Source: JBGQOG01 sp052113705 (GTDB lineage: Bacteria; Pseudomonadota; Alphaproteobacteria; Rhodobacterales; Rhodobacteraceae). Taken from it: a stretch of DNA of 64,000 bases. Position numbers and translations under genes: made by a program. Position 1 is the stretch's first letter. Every line of letters begins with the position of its first letter. Positions 1 to 8,584 of this stretch are shown in pieces. The stretch lies in contig NZ_JBGQOG010000002.1 in the NCBI RefSeq assembly GCF_052113705.1, positions 186,001 to 250,000 on the forward strand, read 5' to 3'. Under the pieces are notes generated by a model. The model did no database searches. It saw only the letters and a program-made list of their open reading frames with translations, and had not been told where the DNA came from.

Positions 1-211
1 CGCCAAGGCCGGTTTCATAGGCGCGGATGGTTTCGGTCAGGGCGGTCACCCGGTCCTTGGCGCTTTTGGCGGAATCGAGCGCGTCAACCGAGGCGCGCAG
101 ATCCTCAGCGGCCCGCAGCGCAATCTCGGAAGCCTCCCCCGCCAGAACGGGAGAGGAGAGCAGACAGAGCGCCAGCGGCAGCGCCCGAAGCGGGGTCAGA
201 CTGCGGATCAT
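1..211 (-). CDS. envC: Murein hydrolase activator EnvC / M23 peptidase family, N-terminal part (cut by window edge)
   Basis: Seventy codons are visible, reading leftwards off the window. The N-terminus is a clear Sec signal peptide: MIRS, a hydrophobic core rich in Leu and Ala, then a VLAGE cleavage region near residue 25. A charged, heptad-like helix follows, as in the coiled-coil part of EnvC proteins. These are periplasmic activators of N-acetylmuramyl-L-alanine amidases and usually carry a degenerate C-terminal LytM/M23 domain, which is outside the window. The ATG overlaps the gpmI stop by four bases (ATGA), so the two are translationally coupled. The family call rests on signal peptide, coiled coil and the conserved gpmI-envC gene order, because no catalytic domain can be seen. 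Confidence 0.6.
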   Translation of the reverse strand, partial: MIRSLTPLRALPLALCLLSSPVLAGEASEIALRAAEDLRASVDALDSAKSAKDRVTALTETIRAYETGLG

Positions 212-1731
212 GCGGGCTCGATCAGCGAGGTGCCGGTCATTTCCGGCGGCAGATCAAGGCCCATCAGCTGCAACAGCGTTGGGGCCAGATCGGCCAGACG
301 GCCGGGCCGCAGTTTGACATGCGCTGGGCCGCCGATCAGCGCGACCGGCACCGGATTGGTGGTATGCGCGGTGTGCGGGCCGCCGGTTTCGGGGTCAATC
401 ATCGTTTCGCAATTGCCGTGATCGGCGGTGAGGATCATCGCCCCGCCCGCCTTTTCCAGCGCCACCAGCACGCGTGTCAGATCGCGGTCGATCTCTTCAC
501 AGGCCTTGATCCCGGCCTCGACCACGCCGGTATGGCCGACCATATCGGGGTTGGCATAGTTCACCACGATCAGGTCATAGCCATGCTCGATCGCCTTGAT
601 GAACTGCTCGGTCACCTCGGGCGCCGACATTTCCGGCTGCAGATCATAGGTCGCCACTTTCGGCGATTTCGGCATGAAACGGTCTTCGCCCACTTCCGGG
701 GTTTCCTTGCCGCCGTTCAGGAAGAAGGTGACATGCGGATATTTCTCGGTCTCGGCCAGGCGGAACTGGGTCAGGCCCTTCTTGGCCACCCATTCGCCCA
801 AGGTGTTGACCACATTGCTTTTCGGATAGGCGGTGCTCATGAATTCCGAATGCGCGGTGGAGTAATCCACCATGCCCAGCATTGCGGCCCAAGCGGGGCG
901 GGTGCCGGTGGGAAAGCCGTCAAACCCCGGCGCACCCAGAGCCGAGAGGATCTCGCGCGCGCGGTCGGCACGGAAATTCAGGCAGAAGAAACCGTCGCCA
1001 TCCTTTGCGCCGGTGTAGCCGTCGATGACGGTGGGGGCGATGAATTCATCGGTCTCGCCGCGGGCATAGCTTTGCGCGACAGCGGTGGCGGCATCTTCGG
1101 CGCGTTCGCCCTCGGCCTTGACCATCGCGTCATAGGCGCGGCTGACGCGGTCCCAGCGGGTGTCGCGGTCCATCGCCCAATAGCGGCCGATCACCGTGCC
1201 GATGCGCGCGCCCTGCGGCAGGCCCGCCACCACCTGCGCGATGAAATCACCGGCAGAGGAGGGGGCCACATCGCGGCCATCGGTGATCGCATGCAGCACC
1301 ACCGGCACGCCCGCATCGGCAATCGCGCGGGCGGCGGCCAGCACATGCACGATATGGCCATGCACGCCGCCATCCGAGACCACGCCCATCAGATGCGCGG
1401 TGCCGCCCGAGGCCTTCAGGCTGGCGATAAAGCCGAGCATCGCCTCATTCTTGTAAAACGAGCCATCCTCGATCGCGAGGTCGATGGCGCCCAGATCCAT
1501 CGCCACCACCCGGCCCGCGCCAATGTTCATATGGCCCACCTCGGAATTGCCCATCTGCCCGGTGGGCAGGCCGACATCGGGGCCATAGGTGATCAGCGTG
1601 GATTTCGGGCAGGTCGCCCAGATCTTGTCGATGGTGGGGGTATGGGCCAGCGCGGGGGCATTGCCGACGGTTTCGGCGCGTTCGCCCCAGCCATCCAGAA
1701 TGCACAGAACCACGGGTTTCGGATGGGTCAT
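208..1731 (-). CDS. gpmI: 2,3-bisphosphoglycerate-independent phosphoglycerate mutase
   Basis: Interconverts 3- and 2-phosphoglycerate in glycolysis and gluconeogenesis, using a phosphoserine intermediate and two Mn2+ ions in the cytoplasm. The 507-residue product has the family's usual length. The alkaline-phosphatase-fold metal motif LDGWG includes Asp13, and the catalytic serine lies in GQMGNSEVGHMNIGAG at Ser63. The C-terminal metal-binding DHGN and HTAHTTNPVP motifs are present. I chose the ATG at 1731 because MTHPKPVVLCILDGW begins the family domain; an in-frame extension upstream to 1995 overlaps rlmH and resembles nothing. The gene sits between rlmH and envC in a collinear minus-strand run with rsfS, an order common in Rhodobacteraceae. 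Confidence 0.96.
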   Translation of the reverse strand: MTHPKPVVLCILDGWGERAETVGNAPALAHTPTIDKIWATCPKSTLITYGPDVGLPTGQMGNSEVGHMNIGAGRVVAMDLGAIDLAIEDGSFYKNEAMLGFIASLKASGGTAHLMGVVSDGGVHGHIVHVLAAARAIADAGVPVVLHAITDGRDVAPSSAGDFIAQVVAGLPQGARIGTVIGRYWAMDRDTRWDRVSRAYDAMVKAEGERAEDAATAVAQSYARGETDEFIAPTVIDGYTGAKDGDGFFCLNFRADRAREILSALGAPGFDGFPTGTRPAWAAMLGMVDYSTAHSEFMSTAYPKSNVVNTLGEWVAKKGLTQFRLAETEKYPHVTFFLNGGKETPEVGEDRFMPKSPKVATYDLQPEMSAPEVTEQFIKAIEHGYDLIVVNYANPDMVGHTGVVEAGIKACEEIDRDLTRVLVALEKAGGAMILTADHGNCETMIDPETGGPHTAHTTNPVPVALIGGPAHVKLRPGRLADLAPTLLQLMGLDLPPEMTGTSLIEPA

Positions 1732-1793
1732 CGGGGCCTCCACTGCTGCTTTGGCCCCTTTACTACGCGCCTGCGGGGCGCGCGGCAACCGCG

Positions 1794-2264
1794 CTAGACC
1801 CGGTGATAGGGGGTCCCCGCGAGAATTTGAGCGGCACGGTAGATCTGTTCGGCAAGCATCACCCGCACCATCATATGCGGCCAGACCATGCGGCCGAAAC
1901 TGAGCGAGAAATCCGCCTTCGCCCGCAGGCCGGGGTCGATCCCGTCGGCGCCGCCGATGACAAAGGCCAGATCCTGCCGCCCGCCATCGCGCCAATCGGC
2001 GATCTTGTGGGCAAACTCCGGCGAGCTCATCAGACTGCCGCGCTCGTCCAATGTGCAGATCAGGGCACCGGCGGGGATGGCGCGTTCGAGTAGAACCGCT
2101 TCCGCCCCCATGCCGGCGTTCTTTTTATCCTCGACCTCAACGACAGCGGCGGGGCCAAGGCTATGCGCCCGCCCCGTTTTGCCGAACCGGTCAAGGTAAT
2201 CGGAGATCAACGTCAGCTCGGGGCCGGCACGAAGCCGGCCGACCGCGCAGATCGTGACTTTCAT
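1794..2264 (-). CDS. rlmH: 23S rRNA pseudouridine(1915) N3-methyltransferase RlmH
   Basis: SPOUT-class methyltransferase that modifies pseudouridine 1915 in helix 69 of 23S rRNA on the assembled 70S ribosome. The product is 156 residues, the normal size. It starts MKVTICAVGRL, carries the SAM-binding knot motif FVIGGADG near residues 101-108, and ends in the conserved EQIYRA and PYHRV segment. The start ATG shares one base with the rsfS stop (TGATG), so translation is coupled to rsfS. Pairing of rsfS and rlmH is widespread and links two late ribosome-associated factors. Confidence 0.96.
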   Translation of the reverse strand: MKVTICAVGRLRAGPELTLISDYLDRFGKTGRAHSLGPAAVVEVEDKKNAGMGAEAVLLERAIPAGALICTLDERGSLMSSPEFAHKIADWRDGGRQDLAFVIGGADGIDPGLRAKADFSLSFGRMVWPHMMVRVMLAEQIYRAAQILAGTPYHRV

Positions 2265-2632
2265 CAGGCCTGGCCTGCGCCCGGCATCCACATTTTCTCG
2301 AGCTGGTAGAACTCGCGCACTTCCGGGCGGAAGACGTGGACGATGACATCGGCACTGTCGATCAGCACCCAGTCGCCTTGCTCTTTGCCTTCGATTTTGC
2401 AGGTCCGACCGTGATCTTGCTTCAGACGGTCCATCAGCTTTTCCGCGATGGCCCCCACCTGCCGCGAAGAACGGCCCGAGCAGATCACCATGTAATCGCC
2501 CATGGATGAACGACCGCGCAGATCGATGGTGACGATCTCCTCGGCTTTGTCATCTTCAAGCGACGCAAGGATGAGTTGCAAAAGCTCTTCACTGGTCACG
2601 TCATTTTCGGCGCCTTGAACTTTGTTGTTCAT
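2264..2632 (-). CDS. rsfS: Ribosome silencing factor RsfS (Iojap family)
   Basis: Binds uL14 on the large subunit and blocks subunit joining during nutrient limitation. The Iojap/RsfS domain is clear: LQLILASLEDDKAEEIVTID, then GDYMVICSGRSSRQV, then GDWVLIDSADVIVHVF and REFYQLEKMW at the end. I chose the ATG at 2632 (MNNKVQGAEN), giving 122 residues. An in-frame ATG at 2767 would add about 45 residues without family resemblance, but the ribosome binding site at 2632 is weak, so the start is uncertain. First gene of the rsfS-rlmH-gpmI-envC run; its promoter should lie in the region shared with leuC. Confidence 0.93.
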   Translation of the reverse strand: MNNKVQGAENDVTSEELLQLILASLEDDKAEEIVTIDLRGRSSMGDYMVICSGRSSRQVGAIAEKLMDRLKQDHGRTCKIEGKEQGDWVLIDSADVIVHVFRPEVREFYQLEKMWMPGAGQA

Positions 2633-3003
2633 AGGTGCCGCCGATACAGCCTGTAGACCGGCTGCGGGTTGAGTTTGGGACAGGACATGGTCCTCCGGTG
2701 TTGCGCGCCGCCAAGGCCCCGGCGCGGGGCATGTGTCAAAGGTAACATCAGGGCGGCTAAATCTCAAGAAACCGCGGCCGGGCCAAGCGGAAAACGCGCC
2801 AATCCTTGCCAGAGGGGCGATTCAGGCGTATGAGACCGCTCATGATGCGCTTTTTCGACATACAGGATCACGCCAGACTGCCTCAGCGGTTCACCCGCGA
2901 GAACCGGTCGGTCCTCGCGCGACTTTGATTCTCTGTCCCCGCGACCCGTTTCGGGCCGCCGCAACAGACCAATTCTTCCATCAGCTATCTGTGAGAGAGA
3001 GCC
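2633..3003. promoter_or_regulatory. Divergent intergenic region between rsfS and leuC
   Basis: A 371-base gap between divergently transcribed rsfS and leuC, so it must contain promoters for both. I see no leucine-rich leader peptide and no attenuator hairpin. The only clear element is a perfect inverted repeat, ATGAG-N4-CTCAT, at 2830-2843, which might be an operator. The leuC ribosome binding site is the purine run GAGAGAGAG just before the ATG. Confidence 0.4.
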
Positions 3004-4422
3004 ATGACCGCTCAAGCTTCGGGTCCGAAGACCCTGTATGATAAAATCTGGGATGCCCATGTGGCGCATGAAGATGCCGACGGCACCTGCCTGCTCTACA
3101 TCGACCGCCATCTGGTGCATGAAGTGACCAGCCCGCAGGCCTTTGAAGGGCTGCGGATGACCGGTCGCAAAGTGCGCGCCCCGGAGAAAACCATTGCGGT
3201 GCCGGATCACAACGTGCCGACCACGCTCGACCGCGCCAAGGGGATCGAGAACGAGGAAAGCCGCATCCAGGTGGAAGCGCTCGACAAGAACGCCAAGGAT
3301 TTCGGCGTGCATTACTATCCGGTGTCGGATGTCCGTCAGGGCATCGTGCACATCGTCGGCCCGGAACAGGGCTGGACCCTGCCGGGCATGACCGTGGTCT
3401 GCGGTGACAGCCATACCGCGACGCATGGCGCCTTTGGCGCGCTGGCGCATGGCATCGGCACCTCGGAAGTGGAGCATGTTCTGGCGACGCAGACGCTGAT
3501 CCAGAAGAAATCCAAGAACATGAAGGTGGAAATCACCGGCAAGCTGCGTCCGGGCGTCACCGCCAAGGACATCACCCTCTCGGTGATCGGCGAGACGGGC
3601 ACCGCGGGCGGCACCGGCTATGTCATCGAATATTGCGGCGAAGCGATCCGCGATCTGTCGATGGAAGGCCGGATGACCGTTTGCAACATGGCGATCGAAG
3701 GCGGCGCCCGCGCCGGTCTGATCGCGCCGGATGAGAAAACCTATGCCTATTGCATGGGCCGTCCGCATGCGCCGAAGGGCGCACAATGGGAAGCCGCCGT
3801 CAGCTATTGGAAAACGCTCTTCACCGACGAAGGCGCGCATTTCGACAAGGTGATCACCCTGAAGGGCGAAGACATCGCGCCGGTCGTGACCTGGGGCACC
3901 TCGCCCGAGGACGTGCTGCCGATCACCGCGACCGTGCCCGCGCCGGAAGATTTCACCGGTGGCAAGGTTGAGGCCGCCAAACGCGCGCTGGAATACATGG
4001 GTCTGGTGCCGGGTCAGAAACTGACCGACATCAAGATCGACACCGTCTTCATCGGCTCCTGCACCAATGGCCGGATCGAAGATCTGCGCGCCGCAGCCGA
4101 AGTGCTGAAAGGTAAAAAGATCAAGGACGGCATGCGGGCGATGGTGGTGCCGGGCTCCGGCCTCGTGCGCGCACAGGCCGAAGAAGAGGGTCTGGCGCAG
4201 ATCTTCATCGATGCGGGGTTCGAATGGCGTCTGGCGGGCTGCTCGATGTGTCTGGCGATGAACCCCGATCAGCTGCAACCGGGCGAGCGCTGTGCCGCGA
4301 CCTCGAACCGCAACTTTGAAGGGCGTCAGGGCCGCGGCGGTCGCACGCATCTGCTCAGCCCCGCGATGGCAGCTGCTGCTGCGGTCACCGGTCATCTGAC
4401 CGACATCCGTGAATTCGCATAA
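3004..4422 (+). CDS. leuC: 3-isopropylmalate dehydratase large subunit
   Basis: Together with LeuD isomerises 2-isopropylmalate to 3-isopropylmalate in leucine synthesis. The 472-residue protein belongs to the aconitase superfamily. Three cysteines that should ligate the [4Fe-4S] cluster are present: Cys353 in GSCTNG, and Cys413 and Cys416 in CSMCLAMNPD. Other family blocks seen are VPDHNVPTT, CGDSHTATHGAFGALAHGIGTSE and SNRNFEGRQG. It is followed after 12 bases by leuD, whose Shine-Dalgarno AAGGAG overlaps the leuC stop, so the pair is an operon. leuB is about 2.9 kb downstream and separated by two unrelated genes. Confidence 0.98.
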   Translation: MTAQASGPKTLYDKIWDAHVAHEDADGTCLLYIDRHLVHEVTSPQAFEGLRMTGRKVRAPEKTIAVPDHNVPTTLDRAKGIENEESRIQVEALDKNAKDFGVHYYPVSDVRQGIVHIVGPEQGWTLPGMTVVCGDSHTATHGAFGALAHGIGTSEVEHVLATQTLIQKKSKNMKVEITGKLRPGVTAKDITLSVIGETGTAGGTGYVIEYCGEAIRDLSMEGRMTVCNMAIEGGARAGLIAPDEKTYAYCMGRPHAPKGAQWEAAVSYWKTLFTDEGAHFDKVITLKGEDIAPVVTWGTSPEDVLPITATVPAPEDFTGGKVEAAKRALEYMGLVPGQKLTDIKIDTVFIGSCTNGRIEDLRAAAEVLKGKKIKDGMRAMVVPGSGLVRAQAEEEGLAQIFIDAGFEWRLAGCSMCLAMNPDQLQPGERCAATSNRNFEGRQGRGGRTHLLSPAMAAAAAVTGHLTDIREFA

Positions 4423-4434
4423 GGAGCGCCTGTG

Positions 4435-5040
4435 ATGGATAAATTCACCAAACTCACCGGCATTGCCGCGCCGATGCCGCTGCTGAACATCGACACCGAC
4501 ATGATCATCCCGAAGAACTTCCTCAAGACCATCAAACGGTCGGGGCTGGGTGTGAATCTGTTCGACGAGATGCGCTATAACCTCGATGGCAGCGAGATCG
4601 AAAGCTTCGTGCTGAACCAGCCGGCCTATCGCAAGGCCGAGATCATCGTGGCGGGCGACAACTTCGGCTGCGGCTCGTCGCGCGAACATGCCCCCTGGGC
4701 GCTGCTCGACTTTGGCATCCGCTGCGTGATCTCGACCTCTTTCGCCGACATCTTCTTCAACAACTGCTTCAAGAACGGCATCCTGCCGATCGTGATGCCG
4801 AAGGATGTGGTGGATGCGCTGATGAAGGACGCGGAAAACGGCGCCAATGCCCGTCTGACCGTCGATCTGGAAGAGCAGACTGTCACCGCGCCGGATGGCA
4901 CCGCCTATCCGTTTGAGGTGGATGCGTTCAAAAAGCACTGCCTGCTGAACGGTCTCGACGACATCGGCCTGACGCTGGAAAAGGCCGCCTCGATCGACGC
5001 CTATGAGGCGAAACTGGCGCAGTCGCAGCCCTGGGCCTGA
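4435..5040 (+). CDS. leuD: 3-isopropylmalate dehydratase small subunit
   Basis: Small (swivel-domain) subunit of the LeuCD isomerase. The 201-residue product has the expected blocks MPLLNIDTDMIIPKNFLK, DNFGCGSSREHAPWAL and SFADIFFNNCFKNGILP. A GTG at 4432 sits directly before the ATG at 4435. I prefer the ATG because the AAGGAG at 4421-4426 is then eight bases away. A strong rho-independent terminator follows within 80 bases, so the leuCD transcript probably ends there. Confidence 0.97.
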   Translation: MDKFTKLTGIAAPMPLLNIDTDMIIPKNFLKTIKRSGLGVNLFDEMRYNLDGSEIESFVLNQPAYRKAEIIVAGDNFGCGSSREHAPWALLDFGIRCVISTSFADIFFNNCFKNGILPIVMPKDVVDALMKDAENGANARLTVDLEEQTVTAPDGTAYPFEVDAFKKHCLLNGLDDIGLTLEKAASIDAYEAKLAQSQPWA

Positions 5041-5080
5041 GCGCCTATGGGCTGAAAAGCCCCTGAACACAACATCTTGC

Positions 5081-5116
5081 GCCGCCCTCGGGATCCCCCG
5101 GGGGCGGCCTTTTTTT
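5081..5116 (+). terminator. Rho-independent terminator after leuCD
   Basis: GC-rich stem (GCCGCCCTCGGG pairing imperfectly with CCCCGGGGGCGGC, ATC loop) followed by seven T residues at 5110-5116. It lies 40 bases past the leuD stop on the same strand. Confidence 0.9.
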
Positions 5117-5283
5117 GGCGCCACTTTTGATGCAATCCCGCACCAGTTTTGCCCCGGTTCTGCCCGAAAGTCTTGGTTAACCCTATCTAAAGATTGCCAA
5201 GGGGCACCGATATGGGCAGAATTTTGTCAAGAATGAGGCATTCCGCCGCAATTGGCGGACGTATCGGCACAAGGGATTCGGCA

Positions 5284-6150
5284 ATGTACCGAACCCGGCC
5301 AGGGCAGAGGTTGGACGCAGTGGTTGCACGGCTGACAGGGGCGCTTATCCGCGCTTTCTTGGTGATATTGGTCATCGCCACCCCGGCGCTGATGTTGCCG
5401 GGGACGGGGCATGACACGACGCAAATCGTGGCACTGGTCGCGCTGTTTGCCGGGGTGCTGACCTTTGTCGAATATGCTTCGATCTATCCCGGCCTGATCG
5501 AATTCCGCGATGCGCCGCCCTTCAACCGTCTGCGGCTGATCTCGCTGTTCCTGACATTGTTCAGCCTTTCGGCGCTGGTGGCGGGGCAATATCAAAGCTC
5601 GCCGCTGATCCAGTTTGTGCAGGCCATCGGCGGCGCGGTGGCGCAGAGCATTGATTTCCCCTATTCGCCGGTACGCCTTCTGGTGCTGGTCCTGCCCGAG
5701 GGGCAGAGCGCCGCGCAGGTGACCCTGCTGCGCTCGGCCGCCGGGGTGGCCTATATCATCTCGCTGATCACGCTGGGATATTTCGTCATCGTGCTGCGGA
5801 TGATGGGCTGGCCGCATCCGCGCGGCGGCTTCAACGTCTGGGTCAATCTGCCGACCTTTGACCCGACGGCGGGCGGCGATGTGGTGGCGCGGCTGCGGCG
5901 GGATGCGCGGGTGAACATTGCTTTGGGCTTTGTTTTGCCGTTCCTTATTCCGGCGGCGCTCAAACTGACGGCGCATGATTTCGCGCCGGTCTCGCTCGAG
6001 TCGGCGCAGTCTATGATCTGGATGGTGACCGCATGGGCATTTCTTCCGGCCAGTCTTTTCATGCGCGGCATCGCCATGGGGCGGGTGGCGGCGATGATCG
6101 CGCACAAACGCCAGCTTTCCATGCCGCGCAGCGCAACGGCCTTTGCCTGA
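5284..6150 (+). CDS. Conserved polytopic membrane protein, function unknown
   Basis: A 288-residue protein with about six hydrophobic segments. The first is ALIRAFLVILVIATPALMLP near the N-terminus, then IVALVALFAGVLTFVEYA, LISLFLTLFSLSALVAG, VAYIISLITLGYFVIVLRMMG, a segment around ALGFVLPFLIPAAL and one around MIWMVTAWAFLPASLFM. I recognise no catalytic motif. I chose the ATG at 5284 because AAGGGA at 5271-5276 is seven bases upstream; earlier ATGs at 5212 and 5233 lack a good site. It precedes a secreted phosphodiesterase-like gene whose likely start overlaps this stop, so the two are probably co-transcribed. Confidence 0.8.
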   Translation: MYRTRPGQRLDAVVARLTGALIRAFLVILVIATPALMLPGTGHDTTQIVALVALFAGVLTFVEYASIYPGLIEFRDAPPFNRLRLISLFLTLFSLSALVAGQYQSSPLIQFVQAIGGAVAQSIDFPYSPVRLLVLVLPEGQSAAQVTLLRSAAGVAYIISLITLGYFVIVLRMMGWPHPRGGFNVWVNLPTFDPTAGGDVVARLRRDARVNIALGFVLPFLIPAALKLTAHDFAPVSLESAQSMIWMVTAWAFLPASLFMRGIAMGRVAAMIAHKRQLSMPRSATAFA

Positions 6151-7223
6151 TCGGCCTGTGCGCCGTGCTGCTCAGCGCGGCGCCGCTGGCCGCGCAGGAT
6201 ATCCGCATCGCCAGTTTCCACGCGGATCTGACCCGCGACGGGCCGGGCCTTTTGCTGCGCGATCTGACCTCGGGCAAGGATGCCCAACTGGCCGCCGTGC
6301 GCGCGGTGATCGCCGCCACGCAACCCGATGTGCTGGTGCTGACCGGCATGGATTGGGACTACGACGCCCATGCTCTGTCCGCGCTGAACCAGGGCCTCGC
6401 CGCCCCCTTTCCGTTTCAGTTCACCGCCCGCCCCAACAGCGGCTGGGCGACCGATCTTGACCTTGATGGCGACGGGCGGCGGGGCGGGGCGGGCGACGCG
6501 CAGGGTTTTGGCCGCTTTGCCGGGCAGGGAGGTGTCGCCGTCCTCTCACGCCTGCCGATCCTGGAGGACGGGTTTCGGGATTTCTCCGGCTTTCTCTGGC
6601 GCGACCTGCCCGGATCGCTGATCGGTGGCGCGGCGCTCTCGCCCGGGGCGCAGGCGGTGCAGCGCCTCTCCTCCACCGTGCATTGGGACCTGCCGGTGCA
6701 GATGCCGAATGGCGCGCCGCTGCATCTTTGGATCTTTGCCGCCACCCCGCCGGTGTTTGACGGGCCCGAGGACCGCAATGGCCGCCGCAACCATGATGAA
6801 GCCGCCTTTTGGCTGCGCTATCTGGAGGGGGCTTTGCCCGATAAACCGGCGGATGCCCCTTTCGTGCTGCTGGGCGATGCCAACCTCGACCCGCTGGATG
6901 GCGATGGCCGCCCGGAGGCCCTGCGCGCTCTTTTGGCACATCCTGCGCTGCAAGATCCCGCACCGCGCAGCGCGGGCGGGGTGGCCGCGGCCGGGCAGGG
7001 CGGGGATAATGCGACCCATCGGGGCGACCCGGCGTTGGATACCGCCGATTGGCCGGATGCGCCCGGCCCCGGCAACCTGCGGGTTGACTATGTTCTGCCC
7101 GCCGCCACGCTGACAGTGACGGGCGCGGGGGTCTATTGGCCCGCCCCGGAGACGCCGGGTGCCGCCGAGGCCGCCGCCGCCGCGCGCCATCACCTCGTCT
7201 GGGCAGATATTTCGCTGCAATAG
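6147..7223 (+). CDS. Secreted endonuclease/exonuclease/phosphatase family protein
   Basis: Member of the DNase I-like metal-dependent phosphodiesterase superfamily. Seen here: DIRIASFHADLTRDGPG after the signal peptide, PDVLVLTGMDWD, GGVAVLSRLPI, FVLLGDANLDPLDGDGRPEAL (the typical GDxN motif), RVDYVLP, and a C-terminal RHHLVWADI where family members usually have SDH. The signal peptide (LIGLCAVLLSAAPLAAQD) argues that the protein begins near 6147, where a CTG codon overlaps the upstream stop as CTGA. The only in-frame ATG is at 6033, buried 118 bases inside the previous gene; a GTG at 6165 would truncate the signal peptide. Substrate unknown. The start is genuinely uncertain. Confidence 0.72.
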   Translation: MIGLCAVLLSAAPLAAQDIRIASFHADLTRDGPGLLLRDLTSGKDAQLAAVRAVIAATQPDVLVLTGMDWDYDAHALSALNQGLAAPFPFQFTARPNSGWATDLDLDGDGRRGGAGDAQGFGRFAGQGGVAVLSRLPILEDGFRDFSGFLWRDLPGSLIGGAALSPGAQAVQRLSSTVHWDLPVQMPNGAPLHLWIFAATPPVFDGPEDRNGRRNHDEAAFWLRYLEGALPDKPADAPFVLLGDANLDPLDGDGRPEALRALLAHPALQDPAPRSAGGVAAAGQGGDNATHRGDPALDTADWPDAPGPGNLRVDYVLPAATLTVTGAGVYWPAPETPGAAEAAAAARHHLVWADISLQ

Positions 7224-7316
7224 CCTTGTTTCACGGCCCGGTTCTTGACCCTGCGTCCCCCATTGGATAGGCCGCTTGCAACCCGTTTTCGAACGCTTTT
7301 CCATCGGAGGAACCCC

Positions 7317-8426
7317 ATGGCTAACCCATCCATCCTGATCCTGGCCGGCGACGGCATCGGCCCCGAAGTCATGGGCGAAGTGAAGAAAATCATCACCTGG
7401 TACGGCGACAAGCGCGGTCTGGCCTTTGACGTCTCCGAAGACCTCGTGGGCGGCTGCGCCTATGACGCGCATGGCACGCCGCTGCATGACGACACGATGG
7501 CCAAGGCACAGGAAGTGGATGCGGTTCTGCTCGGCGCCGTGGGCGGCCCGAAATACGACGTGCTGGACTTCTCGGTAAAGCCCGAGCGCGGCCTCCTGCG
7601 CCTGCGCAAGGAGATGGACCTCTTCTCGAACCTGCGTCCGGCGCAGTGCTTTGACGCTTTGGCCGATTTCTCCTCGCTGAAGAAAGACATCGTTGCCGGT
7701 CTCGACATCATGATCGTGCGCGAGCTGACCTCGGGCGTCTATTTCGGCGAACCGCGCGGGATTTTCCCGGACAATGAAGGCGGCCGCGTCGGCATCAACA
7801 CCCAGCGCTACACCACCAACGAGATCCGCCGCGTCGCCCGCTCGGCCTTCGAGCTGGCCAAGCGCCGCGGCAACAAGGTCTGCTCGATGGAGAAGGCCAA
7901 TGTGATGGAATCGGGCATCCTGTGGCGCGAAGAAGTGCAATGGGTGCATGACAACGAATACCCCGAGGTCGAGCTCAGCCATATGTATGCCGACAACGGC
8001 GCGATGCAGCTGGTGCGCAACCCCAAGCAATTCGACGTCATCGTCACCGACAACCTGTTCGGCGACCTTTTGTCGGATGCCGCCGCGATGCTGACCGGCT
8101 CGCTCGGGATGCTGCCCTCGGCCTCGCTCGGCTCGCCGATGGCCAATGGCCGCCCGAAAGCGCTCTATGAGCCCGTACACGGCTCGGCCCCCGACATCAC
8201 CGGTCAGGGCAAGGCCAACCCGATCGCCTGCATCCTGTCCTTCGCGATGGCGCTGCGTTACAGCTTTGATCAGGGCGATGAGGCCACGCGCCTTGAAAAG
8301 GCGGTGGAAAAAGTTCTGGCCGATGGCGTGCGGACGGCCGATCTGATGGGCCCGGAGGGCGGTACCCCGGTCTCGACCAGCCAGATGGGCGATGCGATCA
8401 TCGCGGCCCTCGACGCCAGCCTCTGA
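7317..8426 (+). CDS. leuB: 3-isopropylmalate dehydrogenase
   Basis: NAD-dependent oxidative decarboxylation of 3-isopropylmalate to 2-oxoisocaproate precursor in leucine synthesis. The 369-residue product begins ANPSILILAGDGIGPEV and shows LLGAVGGPKYD, the substrate-binding RPERGLLRLRKE-type block, ELTSGVYFGEPRG, the VTDNLFGDLLSDAAAM metal-binding Asp cluster and EPVHGSAPDITGQGKANP. The start is set by GGAGG at 7306-7310, six bases before ATG. A terminator follows at 8487. leuB is on the same strand as leuCD but transcribed separately because of the terminator after leuD. Confidence 0.98.
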   Translation: MANPSILILAGDGIGPEVMGEVKKIITWYGDKRGLAFDVSEDLVGGCAYDAHGTPLHDDTMAKAQEVDAVLLGAVGGPKYDVLDFSVKPERGLLRLRKEMDLFSNLRPAQCFDALADFSSLKKDIVAGLDIMIVRELTSGVYFGEPRGIFPDNEGGRVGINTQRYTTNEIRRVARSAFELAKRRGNKVCSMEKANVMESGILWREEVQWVHDNEYPEVELSHMYADNGAMQLVRNPKQFDVIVTDNLFGDLLSDAAAMLTGSLGMLPSASLGSPMANGRPKALYEPVHGSAPDITGQGKANPIACILSFAMALRYSFDQGDEATRLEKAVEKVLADGVRTADLMGPEGGTPVSTSQMGDAIIAALDASL

Positions 8427-8486
8427 GCCAAGTCTCGGAGAGTGGTCTCCGGGCGCAACCGCGCAGGCGGGCCAAAACGACACAGA

Positions 8487-8513
8487 ACGGCGCGGATTTC
8501 CGCGCCGTTTTTT
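8487..8513 (+). terminator. Rho-independent terminator after leuB
   Basis: Perfect 10-bp stem AACGGCGCGG / CCGCGCCGTT with a four-base ATTT loop, running into six T residues. It lies 60 bases after the leuB stop. Confidence 0.93.
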
Positions 8514-8584
8514 CATGGCGGGAAACCGGACTTGCCAATCCGCCCCCGAGACCGACAATGTGAGCGCAAACGGGAGCGAATTTC

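Noticed and set aside
3004..3060. Leucine attenuator before leuC
   Set aside because: No leader peptide with Leu codons and no terminator/antiterminator pair in the upstream gap.
2764..5124. Long open frame opposite leuC-leuD
   Set aside because: Antisense shadow caused by high G+C third-position bias; the translation is Arg/His/Ala-rich and matches no family, while leuCD on the other strand is certain.
6546..8558. Long open frame opposite leuB and the phosphodiesterase-like gene
   Set aside because: Antisense shadow of two recognised genes with the same composition bias.
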